Part shown: positions 46,172-54,820 of the stretch, piece after piece
Layout: the number at the start of each line of letters is the position of its first letter
How positions within the stretch are numbered: position 1 is the first letter of the stretch
Assembly: GCA_965203735.1 (NCBI GenBank)
Contig: OZ241909.1
Span: 2,790,001-2,854,000 of the forward strand
From: Bin55 sp965203735
GTDB lineage: Bacteria > Pseudomonadota > Gammaproteobacteria > Pseudomonadales > Azotimanducaceae
Direction of reading: 5' to 3'
DNA length: 64,000 nt
The notes under the pieces: generated by a model
The model's database searches: none
Seen by the model: only the letters and a program-made list of their open reading frames with translations
Told to the model about the DNA's origin: nothing
Position numbers and translations under genes: made by a program

Positions 46172-47683
46172 CTACTCGCTCTTGTCTTCCGAAATCGGAG
46201 TCCCGGACTGCTCGGCGTGTTGTGCGATGATCCCCTCGGATTGCTCATCCAGCACATGGAGTACCGAACGGCTGTATTGCGAAACCAATGCATGAAGCAA
46301 TACGGTGGGAATTGCAACACACAGACCAAGAACCGTGGTCATCAGCGCCGTTGAAATACCACTAGCCATGATTTTCGGATCTCCAGTGCCGAATAATGTA
46401 ATTGCCTGGAAAGTCTGAATCATTCCGATCACAGTTCCAAGAAGACCCATGAGTGGCGCAACAACGGAAATCACCTGCACAATGGCAATATTTCGGGTGA
46501 GAGCGGGTGTCTCCCGCAACACAGCCTCTCCCATCTTCAACTGTAGAGTCTCGTTGTCTACTTCCCTATTTGCGTGGTATATGCCAATAACACGTCCTAA
46601 AGGATTATCGTCTTTTGGATCGCCAGGAGCTTTGCGCTGCGCCGAAACCTTCTGACTGATAAGCGTCAACATAATCAGACGTTCGATTGCAAGTAACACA
46701 CCAACGATACCAACCAAGATAATCACGGATCCGACCATACCACCCTGTCCGTTACAGAATGGCAGCCAACAGCCCGTTCCCTGGAAAGGTGCAAGAGGAG
46801 ATCCCACCATTTCACCAAAAGTTGCTCTTTGGGTCTCGAGTGACAGCAATGCTCCACGTGTAGGATCCACGGCAAATCCAACCATGTCTCCAGATTTTCC
46901 GCGGAATGCACCGCGAGCGGTGTTAGTAAACTCGGCTGATGGTTGGCGAGGCAACTCGATCATGTTCCCCGTCGCTACGTCATAGTCGATATATCCGTCT
47001 TTCGTGACGACATTGAACGCCCCAATCCGCAGAATGTCTTGTACGATCTGTTCTCCGGCTGCTGATTGGACTGTCCCACTGAACCGTGAAATACGCCCAG
47101 TCTCTCTGAGATGTTGCGTCAACAAGAAAACGAGATGCTCCATTTCGTCGACGGTAGCCAACTGACTTGCGGTTCCCATCTTTGCAGCTAGTTCATTAAG
47201 AAAAACGTGGCGATCAGGTAATTCAGTACTAACGATGGAGCCATTGAAGACGCCTCTTGCGTCGCCAGCTACCTGCTGAAGAACCCCAAAAAGCTCTCTT
47301 AACGACCCTAGACGCTCGTCGAGAATAGTCTGTTGGTTTGCGATTTCCGTTTCATTTTCTGCTTGTTCAGCATCCAATTGACGACTTCGTTGTTGCTCTC
47401 GTTCGAACTCATCCTCGGCTTCTTGCAAGAGATTGGCCTGATTGTCACGATTTCGCTCAAACACATCCTCTCGTTCTCGATGCGCCTCGTTTTCGATTAG
47501 CCTCTTTTCTTTCATGAGCCTTAACAGGTCGTCAAGAGTTTGGGCTTCAACAATTGTCAGTCCCGCATCCACAAGTGGGCTGACTTGCTCTCCTTCCGGA
47601 GTTTCTTCTTGTGCAATCGACGATTGACCCGCCAACAGAATCGCTAGCAGGACTAATCCAATACGGCTTTGTGTAGACATCAT
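46172..47683 (-). CDS. ttpC: Large ExbB-like protein (TtpC type)
   Basis: The protein has 503 residues. A signal peptide (IGLVLLAILLAGQSSIAQ) is followed by a periplasmic coiled coil rich in Glu/Gln/Arg (about 50-150), a globular region (about 160-310), and a C-terminal MotA/TolQ/ExbB domain with LMGLLGTVIGMIQTFQAITLFGTGDPKIMASGIS. This layout matches TtpC of Vibrio TonB2 systems, a third proton-channel-like component needed for TonB2-dependent uptake. It follows the DUF3450 gene by two bases. Confidence 0.9.
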   Translation of the reverse strand: MMSTQSRIGLVLLAILLAGQSSIAQEETPEGEQVSPLVDAGLTIVEAQTLDDLLRLMKEKRLIENEAHREREDVFERNRDNQANLLQEAEDEFEREQQRSRQLDAEQAENETEIANQQTILDERLGSLRELFGVLQQVAGDARGVFNGSIVSTELPDRHVFLNELAAKMGTASQLATVDEMEHLVFLLTQHLRETGRISRFSGTVQSAAGEQIVQDILRIGAFNVVTKDGYIDYDVATGNMIELPRQPSAEFTNTARGAFRGKSGDMVGFAVDPTRGALLSLETQRATFGEMVGSPLAPFQGTGCWLPFCNGQGGMVGSVIILVGIVGVLLAIERLIMLTLISQKVSAQRKAPGDPKDDNPLGRVIGIYHANREVDNETLQLKMGEAVLRETPALTRNIAIVQVISVVAPLMGLLGTVIGMIQTFQAITLFGTGDPKIMASGISTALMTTVLGLCVAIPTVLLHALVSQYSRSVLHVLDEQSEGIIAQHAEQSGTPISEDKSE

Positions 47684-47685
47684 TC

Positions 47686-48489
47686 TTAGGCCTCCCCCGC
47701 TGAGCTCGTTTCAGGAAGGAATAATGGAATTCGAATCAAACTCTGTGACATTTGCTTGTTGGCAATCTTTATTCCATTCCGAATCGGAATCGTAAAACTG
47801 TTATCCAATTCTTCCCAAGCTTCTGCATTTGTGTTCCACCAGCCGGTCTTCTTTCCGTCCGCAGTCTGATACATCAGGGCAATTCGTCCGATGCGAAGTA
47901 CGTCTACGGTTGTATTCTGGCCGTCCAATTCGATCTCCATTGATCTAGCCTCAATAGTTCGACCATACTCACTCTCAATCTGAAATGCCCGAAGCACTTG
48001 ACTGAACTTCTCAGAGACCGCTACGTCGGGATTGCTCATTAACGCACGGAGCTTGTCGAGTCGGTCGAGTCGCTCGTCAAGCAAGAACGGCAAATCCAGC
48101 GCAACGAACTGCTCCAAAGCTTCTATGGTCCTTAGCATCAAGGGAGTGATCTCTCGCTGAATGCTCGTGACCTCCTCGATTGACTGTTTGAGCTCGGCAA
48201 TCTTGTCCAATTGTTTGTTAACCACGAGCTGAAGCTGTCGGTTGTATACCTTCTGCCCGTCAATCTGCTTCAATGTCAATCGATAGTCGTTGAACATACC
48301 AGACCGCTCGCTTTCATGTTCATCGATTCTGGCTTGTGATGCGACTGCATCGTCATTGAGCCCTTTCGCTACTTCAAAAAGGTCTTCAAATGTCGCCTGC
48401 GCAACGACGAATCCGCAACCCACAATTGCAAGTATCGTGAACGGCAAGAGAAGTTTGCGGCTCCATTGATGTACTAAGTCTTGGGTCAT
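47686..48489 (-). CDS. DUF3450-family periplasmic protein
   Basis: The protein has 267 residues. An N-terminal export segment (LLLPFTILAIVGCGFVVAQA) is followed by a long coiled coil (about 45-110) and a domain with FSQVLRAFQIESEYGRTIEA and WWNTNAEAWEELDNSFTIPIRNGIKIAN, typical of DUF3450. Genes of this family routinely head TonB2/ttpC operons; the protein probably contacts the periplasmic part of TtpC. It is the first gene of the nine-gene operon. Confidence 0.88.
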   Translation of the reverse strand: MTQDLVHQWSRKLLLPFTILAIVGCGFVVAQATFEDLFEVAKGLNDDAVASQARIDEHESERSGMFNDYRLTLKQIDGQKVYNRQLQLVVNKQLDKIAELKQSIEEVTSIQREITPLMLRTIEALEQFVALDLPFLLDERLDRLDKLRALMSNPDVAVSEKFSQVLRAFQIESEYGRTIEARSMEIELDGQNTTVDVLRIGRIALMYQTADGKKTGWWNTNAEAWEELDNSFTIPIRNGIKIANKQMSQSLIRIPLFLPETSSAGEA

Positions 48490-48797
48490 ATCGACTCCTA
48501 CGCCCTCAAGTGTTGTCCCTCATGTTGTATTGCGACCGACACGACTTGTTCCTCGCAAATCATGACGTGTTGCCCCCGCGGTTTCGCTCAGTTGCAATCA
48601 CGCGAAAGCAAGTTGTGCAGTCGCACTTTCAACACGCAATTTACGCCGTCGTTCAGTGATCGACTCGTTGTAGCTGAAGTTTGAACAACATCATCCAAAC
48701 TCAAACGCAAATTGACCTGTCCATTATTGTGGCACAACTGCAACGCAATTAACACACAACGGAAGAAAAAGCCACAACGACACTTCTTTGTAGATTT
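48490..48797. promoter_or_regulatory. Leader/promoter region of the TonB operon
   Basis: This 308-bp gap upstream of the DUF3450 gene must contain the operon promoter. Three CACAAC sequences (48733-48738, 48755-48760, 48773-48778; GTTGTG in the sense of the operon) occur at 22- and 18-bp intervals and could be operator repeats. No convincing Fur box or sigma-70 promoter was identified. Confidence 0.35.
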
Positions 48798-49472
48798 CTA
48801 CGAAGCCACAAAATTCTCTAGAAATGCAAGAGTGCGCCGTCGTGCCAAGTTTGATGCTTCGGCGTTATAGGAATCTCGGTGATTGCAATTGAATCCGTGA
48901 TCGGCCTCGTAGGTGTAGATTTCCGAATCGGGCAGCGCTGTCTTGATTGCCTCGACTTGATCCGGGGGGATCATCGAGTCAAGTTCCCCAAAGTGCATCA
49001 TTACTGGGCACAAAGATGGCTTATCCAATTCTGCAGCGATTCCGCCGCCGTAATAGACCACAGCGGCCGACAACCCACGGACAGTACAAGCGGAAAGCCA
49101 ACTCAGCAAACCGCCGTAGCAGAACCCCACAATTCCAACTTTTCCGTACTTGCCGATTTCTTCGGTCGCCGCCTGCAAGTCAATTAACGCATTGTCCCGA
49201 GAGGTCTCGGTGAATGCCAGACGCAAACCTTCAGTCATGTCATCGGGCCCGTAGCCAAGTTCTACATCGCGTTTAGATCTGTCAAACACTTGAGGGGCAA
49301 TGGCTGCATAGCCATCGCTTGCATATCCGTCGACCACATCGCGAATGTGCTGGTTGACACCGAAGATTTCTTGAATTACGACGACTGATCCGCGAGGCTC
49401 GTCACTCGGTAATGCCTCATACGCCCCAATCGTGTGTCCGTCGACGGCGCGTACTTGCCGCTTTCTGCCCAT
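48798..49472 (-). CDS. Dienelactone hydrolase family protein
   Basis: The protein has 224 residues with an alpha/beta-hydrolase fold. The family triad is visible: nucleophilic Cys in GFCYGG, Asp in GELDSMIPP and His in ADHGFNC. The VVVIQEIFGVNQHIRDVVDGYA stretch is diagnostic of dienelactone hydrolases, which open lactone rings in chloroaromatic breakdown, though many members have other ester substrates. It is divergent from phoB, with 142 bp between them. Confidence 0.9.
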   Translation of the reverse strand: MGRKRQVRAVDGHTIGAYEALPSDEPRGSVVVIQEIFGVNQHIRDVVDGYASDGYAAIAPQVFDRSKRDVELGYGPDDMTEGLRLAFTETSRDNALIDLQAATEEIGKYGKVGIVGFCYGGLLSWLSACTVRGLSAAVVYYGGGIAAELDKPSLCPVMMHFGELDSMIPPDQVEAIKTALPDSEIYTYEADHGFNCNHRDSYNAEASNLARRRTLAFLENFVAS

Positions 49473-49550
49473 ATCTGAAGCTCCCCGCCAACAAAATCGA
49501 AACCATTTTATAAACGCGACGTGGGGGATCCACTAACAAATAAAATTGTT

Positions 49551-49569
49551 CTCTTAACAAAACGGTAAT
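49551..49569 (+). promoter_or_regulatory. Candidate Pho box upstream of phoB
   Basis: TCTTAAC-AAAA-CGGTAAT resembles two CTGTAAT-type half-sites 11 bp apart, the second with one mismatch and the first with about three. A TACTAT sequence at 49577-49582 could be the -10 element. This placement fits a PhoB-activated promoter for the phoBR-pst operon, but the first half-site is weak. Confidence 0.35.
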
Positions 49570-49614
49570 AGTTTTTACTATTAATGGGTACAACCTAGCT
49601 TCCACAGGAGCGCC

Positions 49615-50313
49615 ATGGCAGCCAATTCAATCCTCGTTGTCGAGGACGAACCCGATATTAGAGAACTGCTCAAGTTCACCTTGCACAGAGCACAGTTCCA
49701 AGTTCAGCCCGCCGAAGACGCCGAGCAAGCCATGCGAGTATTGGAAGGACCGCTCCCGTCTCTTGCCGTGATCGACTGGATGTTGCCTGGCATGAGTGGA
49801 ATTGAACTGTCGCAAAGAATCCGTGGTGATTCGATCACACAGGATATGCCGATCATCATACTGACTGCACGGGGCGATGAAGCCGACAAACTTCAAGGAT
49901 TCGGACATGGTGCAGACGACTACATCACTAAGCCGTTTTCGCCAAGAGAGCTGGTTGCCCGCATTCGCGCTCTTCTACGAAGAGCCGGGCATCCAACTAA
50001 TGGAAACATTAGTGTGGGTGGAATTGAATTGGATACGGTTGCGCACTCCGTTTCAATTAATGGAACCCCAGTGCACCTACGACCAACCGAGTATCGGCTT
50101 CTGGAAATCATGATGCGGAATCCCAATCGCGCATTTCAACGCAGTCAGTTGTTAGATCAGGTTTGGGGACGCAGCGTCTATGTAGACGAGCGTACCGTCG
50201 ATGTGCATGTCTTGCGTTTGCGCAATGCTCTCAAGCCATTCGATCGACACAATTTGATTACAACAGTACGAGGAGTGGGCTACAGAATGGATCGCGACAG
50301 CATGGACACGTGA
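49615..50313 (+). CDS. phoB: Phosphate regulon response regulator PhoB
   Basis: The protein has 232 residues. The receiver domain has acidic residues (VVEDEPDI), the phosphorylated Asp54 in VIDWMLPGMSG, TAR and KPFSPREL. A winged-helix OmpR-type DNA-binding domain follows (about 135-228; LRPTEYRLLEIMMRNPNRAFQRSQLLDQVWG, VDVHVLRLRNAL, IRTVRGVGYR-like end). It activates phosphate-starvation genes. GGAG lies upstream of the ATG. Its TGA overlaps the phoR GTG. Confidence 0.95.
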   Translation: MAANSILVVEDEPDIRELLKFTLHRAQFQVQPAEDAEQAMRVLEGPLPSLAVIDWMLPGMSGIELSQRIRGDSITQDMPIIILTARGDEADKLQGFGHGADDYITKPFSPRELVARIRALLRRAGHPTNGNISVGGIELDTVAHSVSINGTPVHLRPTEYRLLEIMMRNPNRAFQRSQLLDQVWGRSVYVDERTVDVHVLRLRNALKPFDRHNLITTVRGVGYRMDRDSMDT

Positions 50314-51587
50314 GTCCTTCCGCACCGATTGCACTAACTGTAGTAGTTGTTGGGCTATTGGCGGTCGGTTGGTTTTTCGGCGTTATTTTGTGGACTACCG
50401 GCGCAGCTCTTGTCATCGTGTTTCTTGCATACGCCCAAGGAATCCGAGACCGAGCTGAGTTCGCTCGTTGGGCCAAGCGTCCTTTGAAGTCGCCTCCAGA
50501 CTCGTTGGGACGTTTCTACGAGGATTCAAAATCGCTGCACGATTCTCTGAATCTCGAGAGATCACGCAATCGAAGATGGTTGGGATTAGCCAGAAGATTT
50601 CGAGACACATCTGACCTGATTCCCGACGCTTGGATTGTCTTGGATCAAAGAATGATGATTGAAGCCGTGAATCGAGCTGCGACTACATTGCTAGGTCTCA
50701 AGCAGTCAGATGTTGGAAGACCCATTTCCGCTCTGGTCAGACATCCTGAAATCAGTCGACTTCTTTTCAATGAGGAAGATCTCAACATTGTGGAAATCAC
50801 CTCGCCTACCGACGACCAGACGAAGCTGGAGCTGCGACTAATTCGCATCGGTGCGGACCAGAACATCCTTCTGGCGCGCGATGTCACCGAACTCAATCGA
50901 CTCTTGTCAATGCGGCAAGACTTCATCGCCAATGTTTCGCATGAGCTGCGTTCGCCGCTCACAGTTCTCATCGGCTATATCGAGTCCATTTATGGTGAGG
51001 ATCTCGATCCAGACACAGTGAAGGAAATCATTCATCGACTTGATGCTCCCGCCCAGAGAATGAAGTCCCTGGTCGACGATCTATTGACACTCACTCGATT
51101 GGAAGCTTCACCGGAGCCTGAATTGGACGACTTGGCCCGCATCGACTGTGCAACCCTGATTCAAGCAATTTCGCAGGAAGCTTCCTCACTCAAGAATGAG
51201 AATCACAGCATCTCCCTAGATTTGGAGCGCAACCTGTGCGTCATGGGAGTTGGCGACGAGCTGCATAGTGTCTTCATGAATTTGTTTACAAATGCCATTC
51301 GCTATAGTCCAGAAGGTGGCCAAATCACAGTCCGTTGGTATCAGCTACAAGGTAATGCGCGATTCGAGATCTCAGATGAGGGATTGGGTATTGCACCAGA
51401 GCACATTTCCCGGATAACAGAACGTTTTTACCGCATCGACCCTAGCAGCTTCCGCGCCAAAGGGGGAACTGGGCTTGGACTCGCCATCGTCAAGCATGTG
51501 CTGAGGCGCCACCAGTCGTCTCTTCAGGTAAAAAGCAAACAAAGCGAAGGAAGCACGTTTTTCTTCGATCTTCCCCGAGTTGAATAA
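50310..51587 (+). CDS. phoR: Phosphate regulon sensor kinase PhoR
   Basis: About 425 residues from the GTG at 50310, which overlaps the phoB stop as GTGA. Two short membrane segments (ALTVVVVGLLAVGWFFGVILW, GAALVIVFLAYA) precede a PAS domain (about 85-185), a HisKA domain with FIANVSHELRSPLTVLIGY and a HATPase domain (NLFTNAIRYSPEGG, GTGLGLAIVKHV). It lacks a large periplasmic sensor, as expected for PhoR, which reads phosphate flow through PstSCAB and PhoU. Confidence 0.95.
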   Translation: MSPSAPIALTVVVVGLLAVGWFFGVILWTTGAALVIVFLAYAQGIRDRAEFARWAKRPLKSPPDSLGRFYEDSKSLHDSLNLERSRNRRWLGLARRFRDTSDLIPDAWIVLDQRMMIEAVNRAATTLLGLKQSDVGRPISALVRHPEISRLLFNEEDLNIVEITSPTDDQTKLELRLIRIGADQNILLARDVTELNRLLSMRQDFIANVSHELRSPLTVLIGYIESIYGEDLDPDTVKEIIHRLDAPAQRMKSLVDDLLTLTRLEASPEPELDDLARIDCATLIQAISQEASSLKNENHSISLDLERNLCVMGVGDELHSVFMNLFTNAIRYSPEGGQITVRWYQLQGNARFEISDEGLGIAPEHISRITERFYRIDPSSFRAKGGTGLGLAIVKHVLRRHQSSLQVKSKQSEGSTFFFDLPRVE

Positions 51588-51599
51588 AGGAATAAAGAG

Positions 51600-52580
51600 A
51601 TGAGAGTTAGTTCTATGGGCAAGTTCGCACTTGTTAGCTTAGTCATGCTTGTGTCTATTGTGTGCAGTGCTGAAACGACCGCAGAAGCGGTGGATGAACT
51701 GCCCACATACGAACGAGTTAGCGGAGTCTCGGGGAATCTATCTAGCGTTGGTTCCGACACGCTTGCGAACCTCATGACGCTTTGGACTGAGAAGTTCGAG
51801 GAACTGTATCCAAATATCAACATACAAGTTCAAGCCGCTGGTTCTTCCACTGCACCCACGGCGTTGACGGAAGGAGTAGCAAACTTCGGCCCGATGAGCC
51901 GAAGAATGAAAGATAAGGAAATCGAGGCTTTCGAAGCAAGATTCGGCTACAAACCGACTCCAATAAGAGTCGCCATCGATGCTCTTGCCGTGTATGTGCA
52001 TAAGGACAACCCCCTCGAGTCGTTGACAGTCGGACAAGTCGATGCGATTTTTTCATCAACCCGTCGGTGCGGACACCCTGAGGACATCAAGACATGGGGC
52101 GACTTGGGGCTGGAAGGAACCTGGCAACGACGACCAATTCAACTCTATGGAAGGAATTCTGTTTCTGGAACGTACGGCTACTTCAAACAGGCCGGACTCT
52201 GTTCAGGTGACTTCAAGAACACAGTGAATGAACAACCGGGCTCAGCATCCGTTGTACAGGCAATTACCGCTTCGCTCAATGGAATCGGCTATTCGGGCGT
52301 GGGCTATGTCACATCCGGAGTACGAGCCGTACCCATCGCTGAGGTGGAAGGAGACGAACCGGTTAGCGTCGAGTTTGAAACCGCTTCGGATGGCACATAC
52401 CCATTCACGCGGTACTTGTATGTATACGTAAACAAAAAGCCGGATTCACCGCTACCTCCACTGGAACGTGAATTCCTCAAGCTTGTGTTATCGGATTCAG
52501 GACAAGAAATTGTTGAGAAAGATGGCTATGTGCCTCTTTCGCTCAAGGTACTAACACGTGAATTGCAACGCTTGCTTTAG
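51600..52580 (+). CDS. pstS: Phosphate ABC transporter substrate-binding protein
   Basis: The protein has 326 residues with a signal peptide (FALVSLVMLVSIVCSAETTA). Phosphate-binding signatures are GSDTLANLMTLWTEKF, QAAGSSTAPTALTEG, GPMSRRMKDKEIEAF and RNSVSGTYGYFK. It captures phosphate in the periplasm and hands it to PstC/PstA. It begins 12 bp after phoR, so it is in the same transcript; there is no room for a separate promoter. Confidence 0.94.
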   Translation: MRVSSMGKFALVSLVMLVSIVCSAETTAEAVDELPTYERVSGVSGNLSSVGSDTLANLMTLWTEKFEELYPNINIQVQAAGSSTAPTALTEGVANFGPMSRRMKDKEIEAFEARFGYKPTPIRVAIDALAVYVHKDNPLESLTVGQVDAIFSSTRRCGHPEDIKTWGDLGLEGTWQRRPIQLYGRNSVSGTYGYFKQAGLCSGDFKNTVNEQPGSASVVQAITASLNGIGYSGVGYVTSGVRAVPIAEVEGDEPVSVEFETASDGTYPFTRYLYVYVNKKPDSPLPPLEREFLKLVLSDSGQEIVEKDGYVPLSLKVLTRELQRLL

Positions 52581-52615
52581 ATCGCAATCGTCCACACGCT
52601 AGTCTGGCTGTTCAC

Positions 52616-54820
52616 GTGAACGATACAACCCCACAGCAGTTACCTGGGCTCTCGCAACGTCGACGACTATTGGATAGCGCTACACGCCATGTCGTCGGAG
52701 CGGGAGGCATTGCTGTCATATGTGCAATCGCTCTGATTATGGGTTACCTCATTTGGGTGATTGTTCCGATGCTGGCACCGTCATCCATTAAGCACATTGC
52801 CAATCACTCTCAAAGTGTTGACCAAACTCTGTACGTGGCAACCGATGACACTTTTGAGACAACGACATTGATTCGGTCTGATGGAGTCGTGGAGTTTCGC
52901 GACACAGAGAACTTTGATGTCATTCAAGAGTCCCGAGTCGCTGACGGAGCAATTGTCTCGGTCAAACCCATCTTTCCATCTTCTGACTCTTATGCTGCGT
53001 TGGTCGATGACCAGAAGCTGGTGTTCTTCAGGGTAGCCCATGTTGTGCGTTTTCTCGGGGATGAACGACGTATTGAGAACTCTGCGACAACGCTTTTTGA
53101 AGATTCAACAATTGAACTGAAAGATGTTGCGCAATACGACGTGTTTCGAAGCGACACGACACTACGCATTGCGCTACTGCATAACAATGGGACGTTAGCG
53201 ATCCATGAATTTACAGACGTGGACGACTATTTTGAACTTGAAGAGCCTCGCCAACTAAGTTTGCCACCTTGGAATCGCTCAGTCGAAGATACGGAGATCA
53301 TTCTCGGCCCGCGAGGTCGATGGTTGTACGAAATTGATACATCGAACGGCGCATACAGATTGCTGAATATTGCCTCCATCCGACGTGTAGGAGAAATACA
53401 CGAGGGATTGCTGGCGTCAGAAGACGATCAATTCATCTCCGCTACTCCTGTCTTAGGAAGATACTCATTCCTAATTGGCTACCAATCCGGGCGTCTCGAG
53501 CATTGGAGTTTGACGCCATCGGAGGACGGCACCGACCTTCAACGCATACGAGAGTTCAAATATGGCGAGTCAATTGCCAAAGTGATTACAGAGCACAGGC
53601 GCAAGGGGTTTCTCGCTATTGCTACAGATGGATTAGCGCATTTGGGCTATACAACATCTCGCAGAACTCTGGCGACGATTGATCTCGAGCAACTTCCCAA
53701 GGTCATCGAGTTCTCGCCTCGTGCCGACCGACTAATTGCTGTTCACCAAGACTCCATTGATGTCTATAAGGTTGTCAACAAACACCCGGAGATCTCCTGG
53801 TCCACGTTGTGGGGCAAAGTTTGGTACGAGGGATACGAAGAGCCTGTACACAGCTGGCAGAGTTCGTCGGCCGATACGGACTTCGAACCAAAGTTCTCGT
53901 TGACTCCTCTCCTCTTCGGAACCATCAAGGCAGCGTTCTACGCAATGTTGGTCGCCACTCCACTGGCGATCATGGGCGCGATCTACACTGCAGTGTTCAT
54001 GTCCCCAGGTATGCGCAAACTGATAAAGCCTGGCATAGAAATCATGGCGGCATTACCAACCGTAATTCTGGGCTTTCTCGCAGGTCTGTGGCTCGCTCCT
54101 ATCGTTGAGACACATCTCACATCCATTCTGCTCCTAATAGTCGTGCTGCCCTTGGGAGTGTTGATTTGTGCATTCCTGACCACCTTTCTCCCACGTCTCG
54201 TTTCTGCTCGATTCGATGGTTGGTACGCAGCTTTGTCGGTGCCCATTCTGGTCTTGCTTGCCTATCTAACACTAAGCAATGATGCATGGTTGTCGAACCT
54301 CATATTCGGCATGGATGCAAAGTTATGGTTCTACGAAAAGGCGGGTATAGATTACGACCAGCGCAATGCACTTGTTATAGGCATCGCGATGGGTCTTGCG
54401 GTTATCCCAACCATTTTCTCCATATCTGAAGACGCAATTTACGGAGTGCCGCAGCACTTGGTTCATGGATCGCTTGCATTGGGGGCGACTCGTTGGCAGA
54501 CCCTGGTTCGAGTTGTCCTGCTTACTGCCAGTCCCGGAATTTTCTCCGCGGTAATGATTGGCTTGGGTCGTGCGGTTGGTGAAACCATGATCGTGCTCAT
54601 GGCCACGGGAAACACGCCGATCATGGATATCAATATTTTCCAAGGTATGCGCACCTTCGCCGCTAACATCGCTGTGGAGATGCCCGAGTCCGAAGTGGGT
54701 TCCACTCACTTCCGGATTCTCTTTCTAACTGCATTCGTTCTGTTTGCGCTGACTTTCCTGTTCAACACCGTTGCGGAAATTGTCCGACAGAGACTGAGAA
54801 GTCGATATGGAAACCTCTGA
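52616..54820 (+). CDS. pstC: Phosphate ABC transporter permease PstC, long form
   Basis: The protein has 734 residues from a GTG start, more than twice the length of E. coli PstC. A membrane helix (about 32-55) is followed by about 370 periplasmic residues resembling a beta-propeller (RIALLHNNGTLAIHEF, YSFLIGYQSGRLEHWSL), then the permease domain (about 435-725) with HGSLALGATRWQTLVRVVL, the ABC coupling loop. Such long forms are common in gammaproteobacteria. It overlaps pstA by 14 nt. Confidence 0.93.
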   Translation: MNDTTPQQLPGLSQRRRLLDSATRHVVGAGGIAVICAIALIMGYLIWVIVPMLAPSSIKHIANHSQSVDQTLYVATDDTFETTTLIRSDGVVEFRDTENFDVIQESRVADGAIVSVKPIFPSSDSYAALVDDQKLVFFRVAHVVRFLGDERRIENSATTLFEDSTIELKDVAQYDVFRSDTTLRIALLHNNGTLAIHEFTDVDDYFELEEPRQLSLPPWNRSVEDTEIILGPRGRWLYEIDTSNGAYRLLNIASIRRVGEIHEGLLASEDDQFISATPVLGRYSFLIGYQSGRLEHWSLTPSEDGTDLQRIREFKYGESIAKVITEHRRKGFLAIATDGLAHLGYTTSRRTLATIDLEQLPKVIEFSPRADRLIAVHQDSIDVYKVVNKHPEISWSTLWGKVWYEGYEEPVHSWQSSSADTDFEPKFSLTPLLFGTIKAAFYAMLVATPLAIMGAIYTAVFMSPGMRKLIKPGIEIMAALPTVILGFLAGLWLAPIVETHLTSILLLIVVLPLGVLICAFLTTFLPRLVSARFDGWYAALSVPILVLLAYLTLSNDAWLSNLIFGMDAKLWFYEKAGIDYDQRNALVIGIAMGLAVIPTIFSISEDAIYGVPQHLVHGSLALGATRWQTLVRVVLLTASPGIFSAVMIGLGRAVGETMIVLMATGNTPIMDINIFQGMRTFAANIAVEMPESEVGSTHFRILFLTAFVLFALTFLFNTVAEIVRQRLRSRYGNL

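Noticed and set aside
50163..50309. Longer phoR frame reaching into phoB
   Set aside because: It overlaps the phoB DNA-binding domain; the GTGA overlap at 50310 is the natural start.
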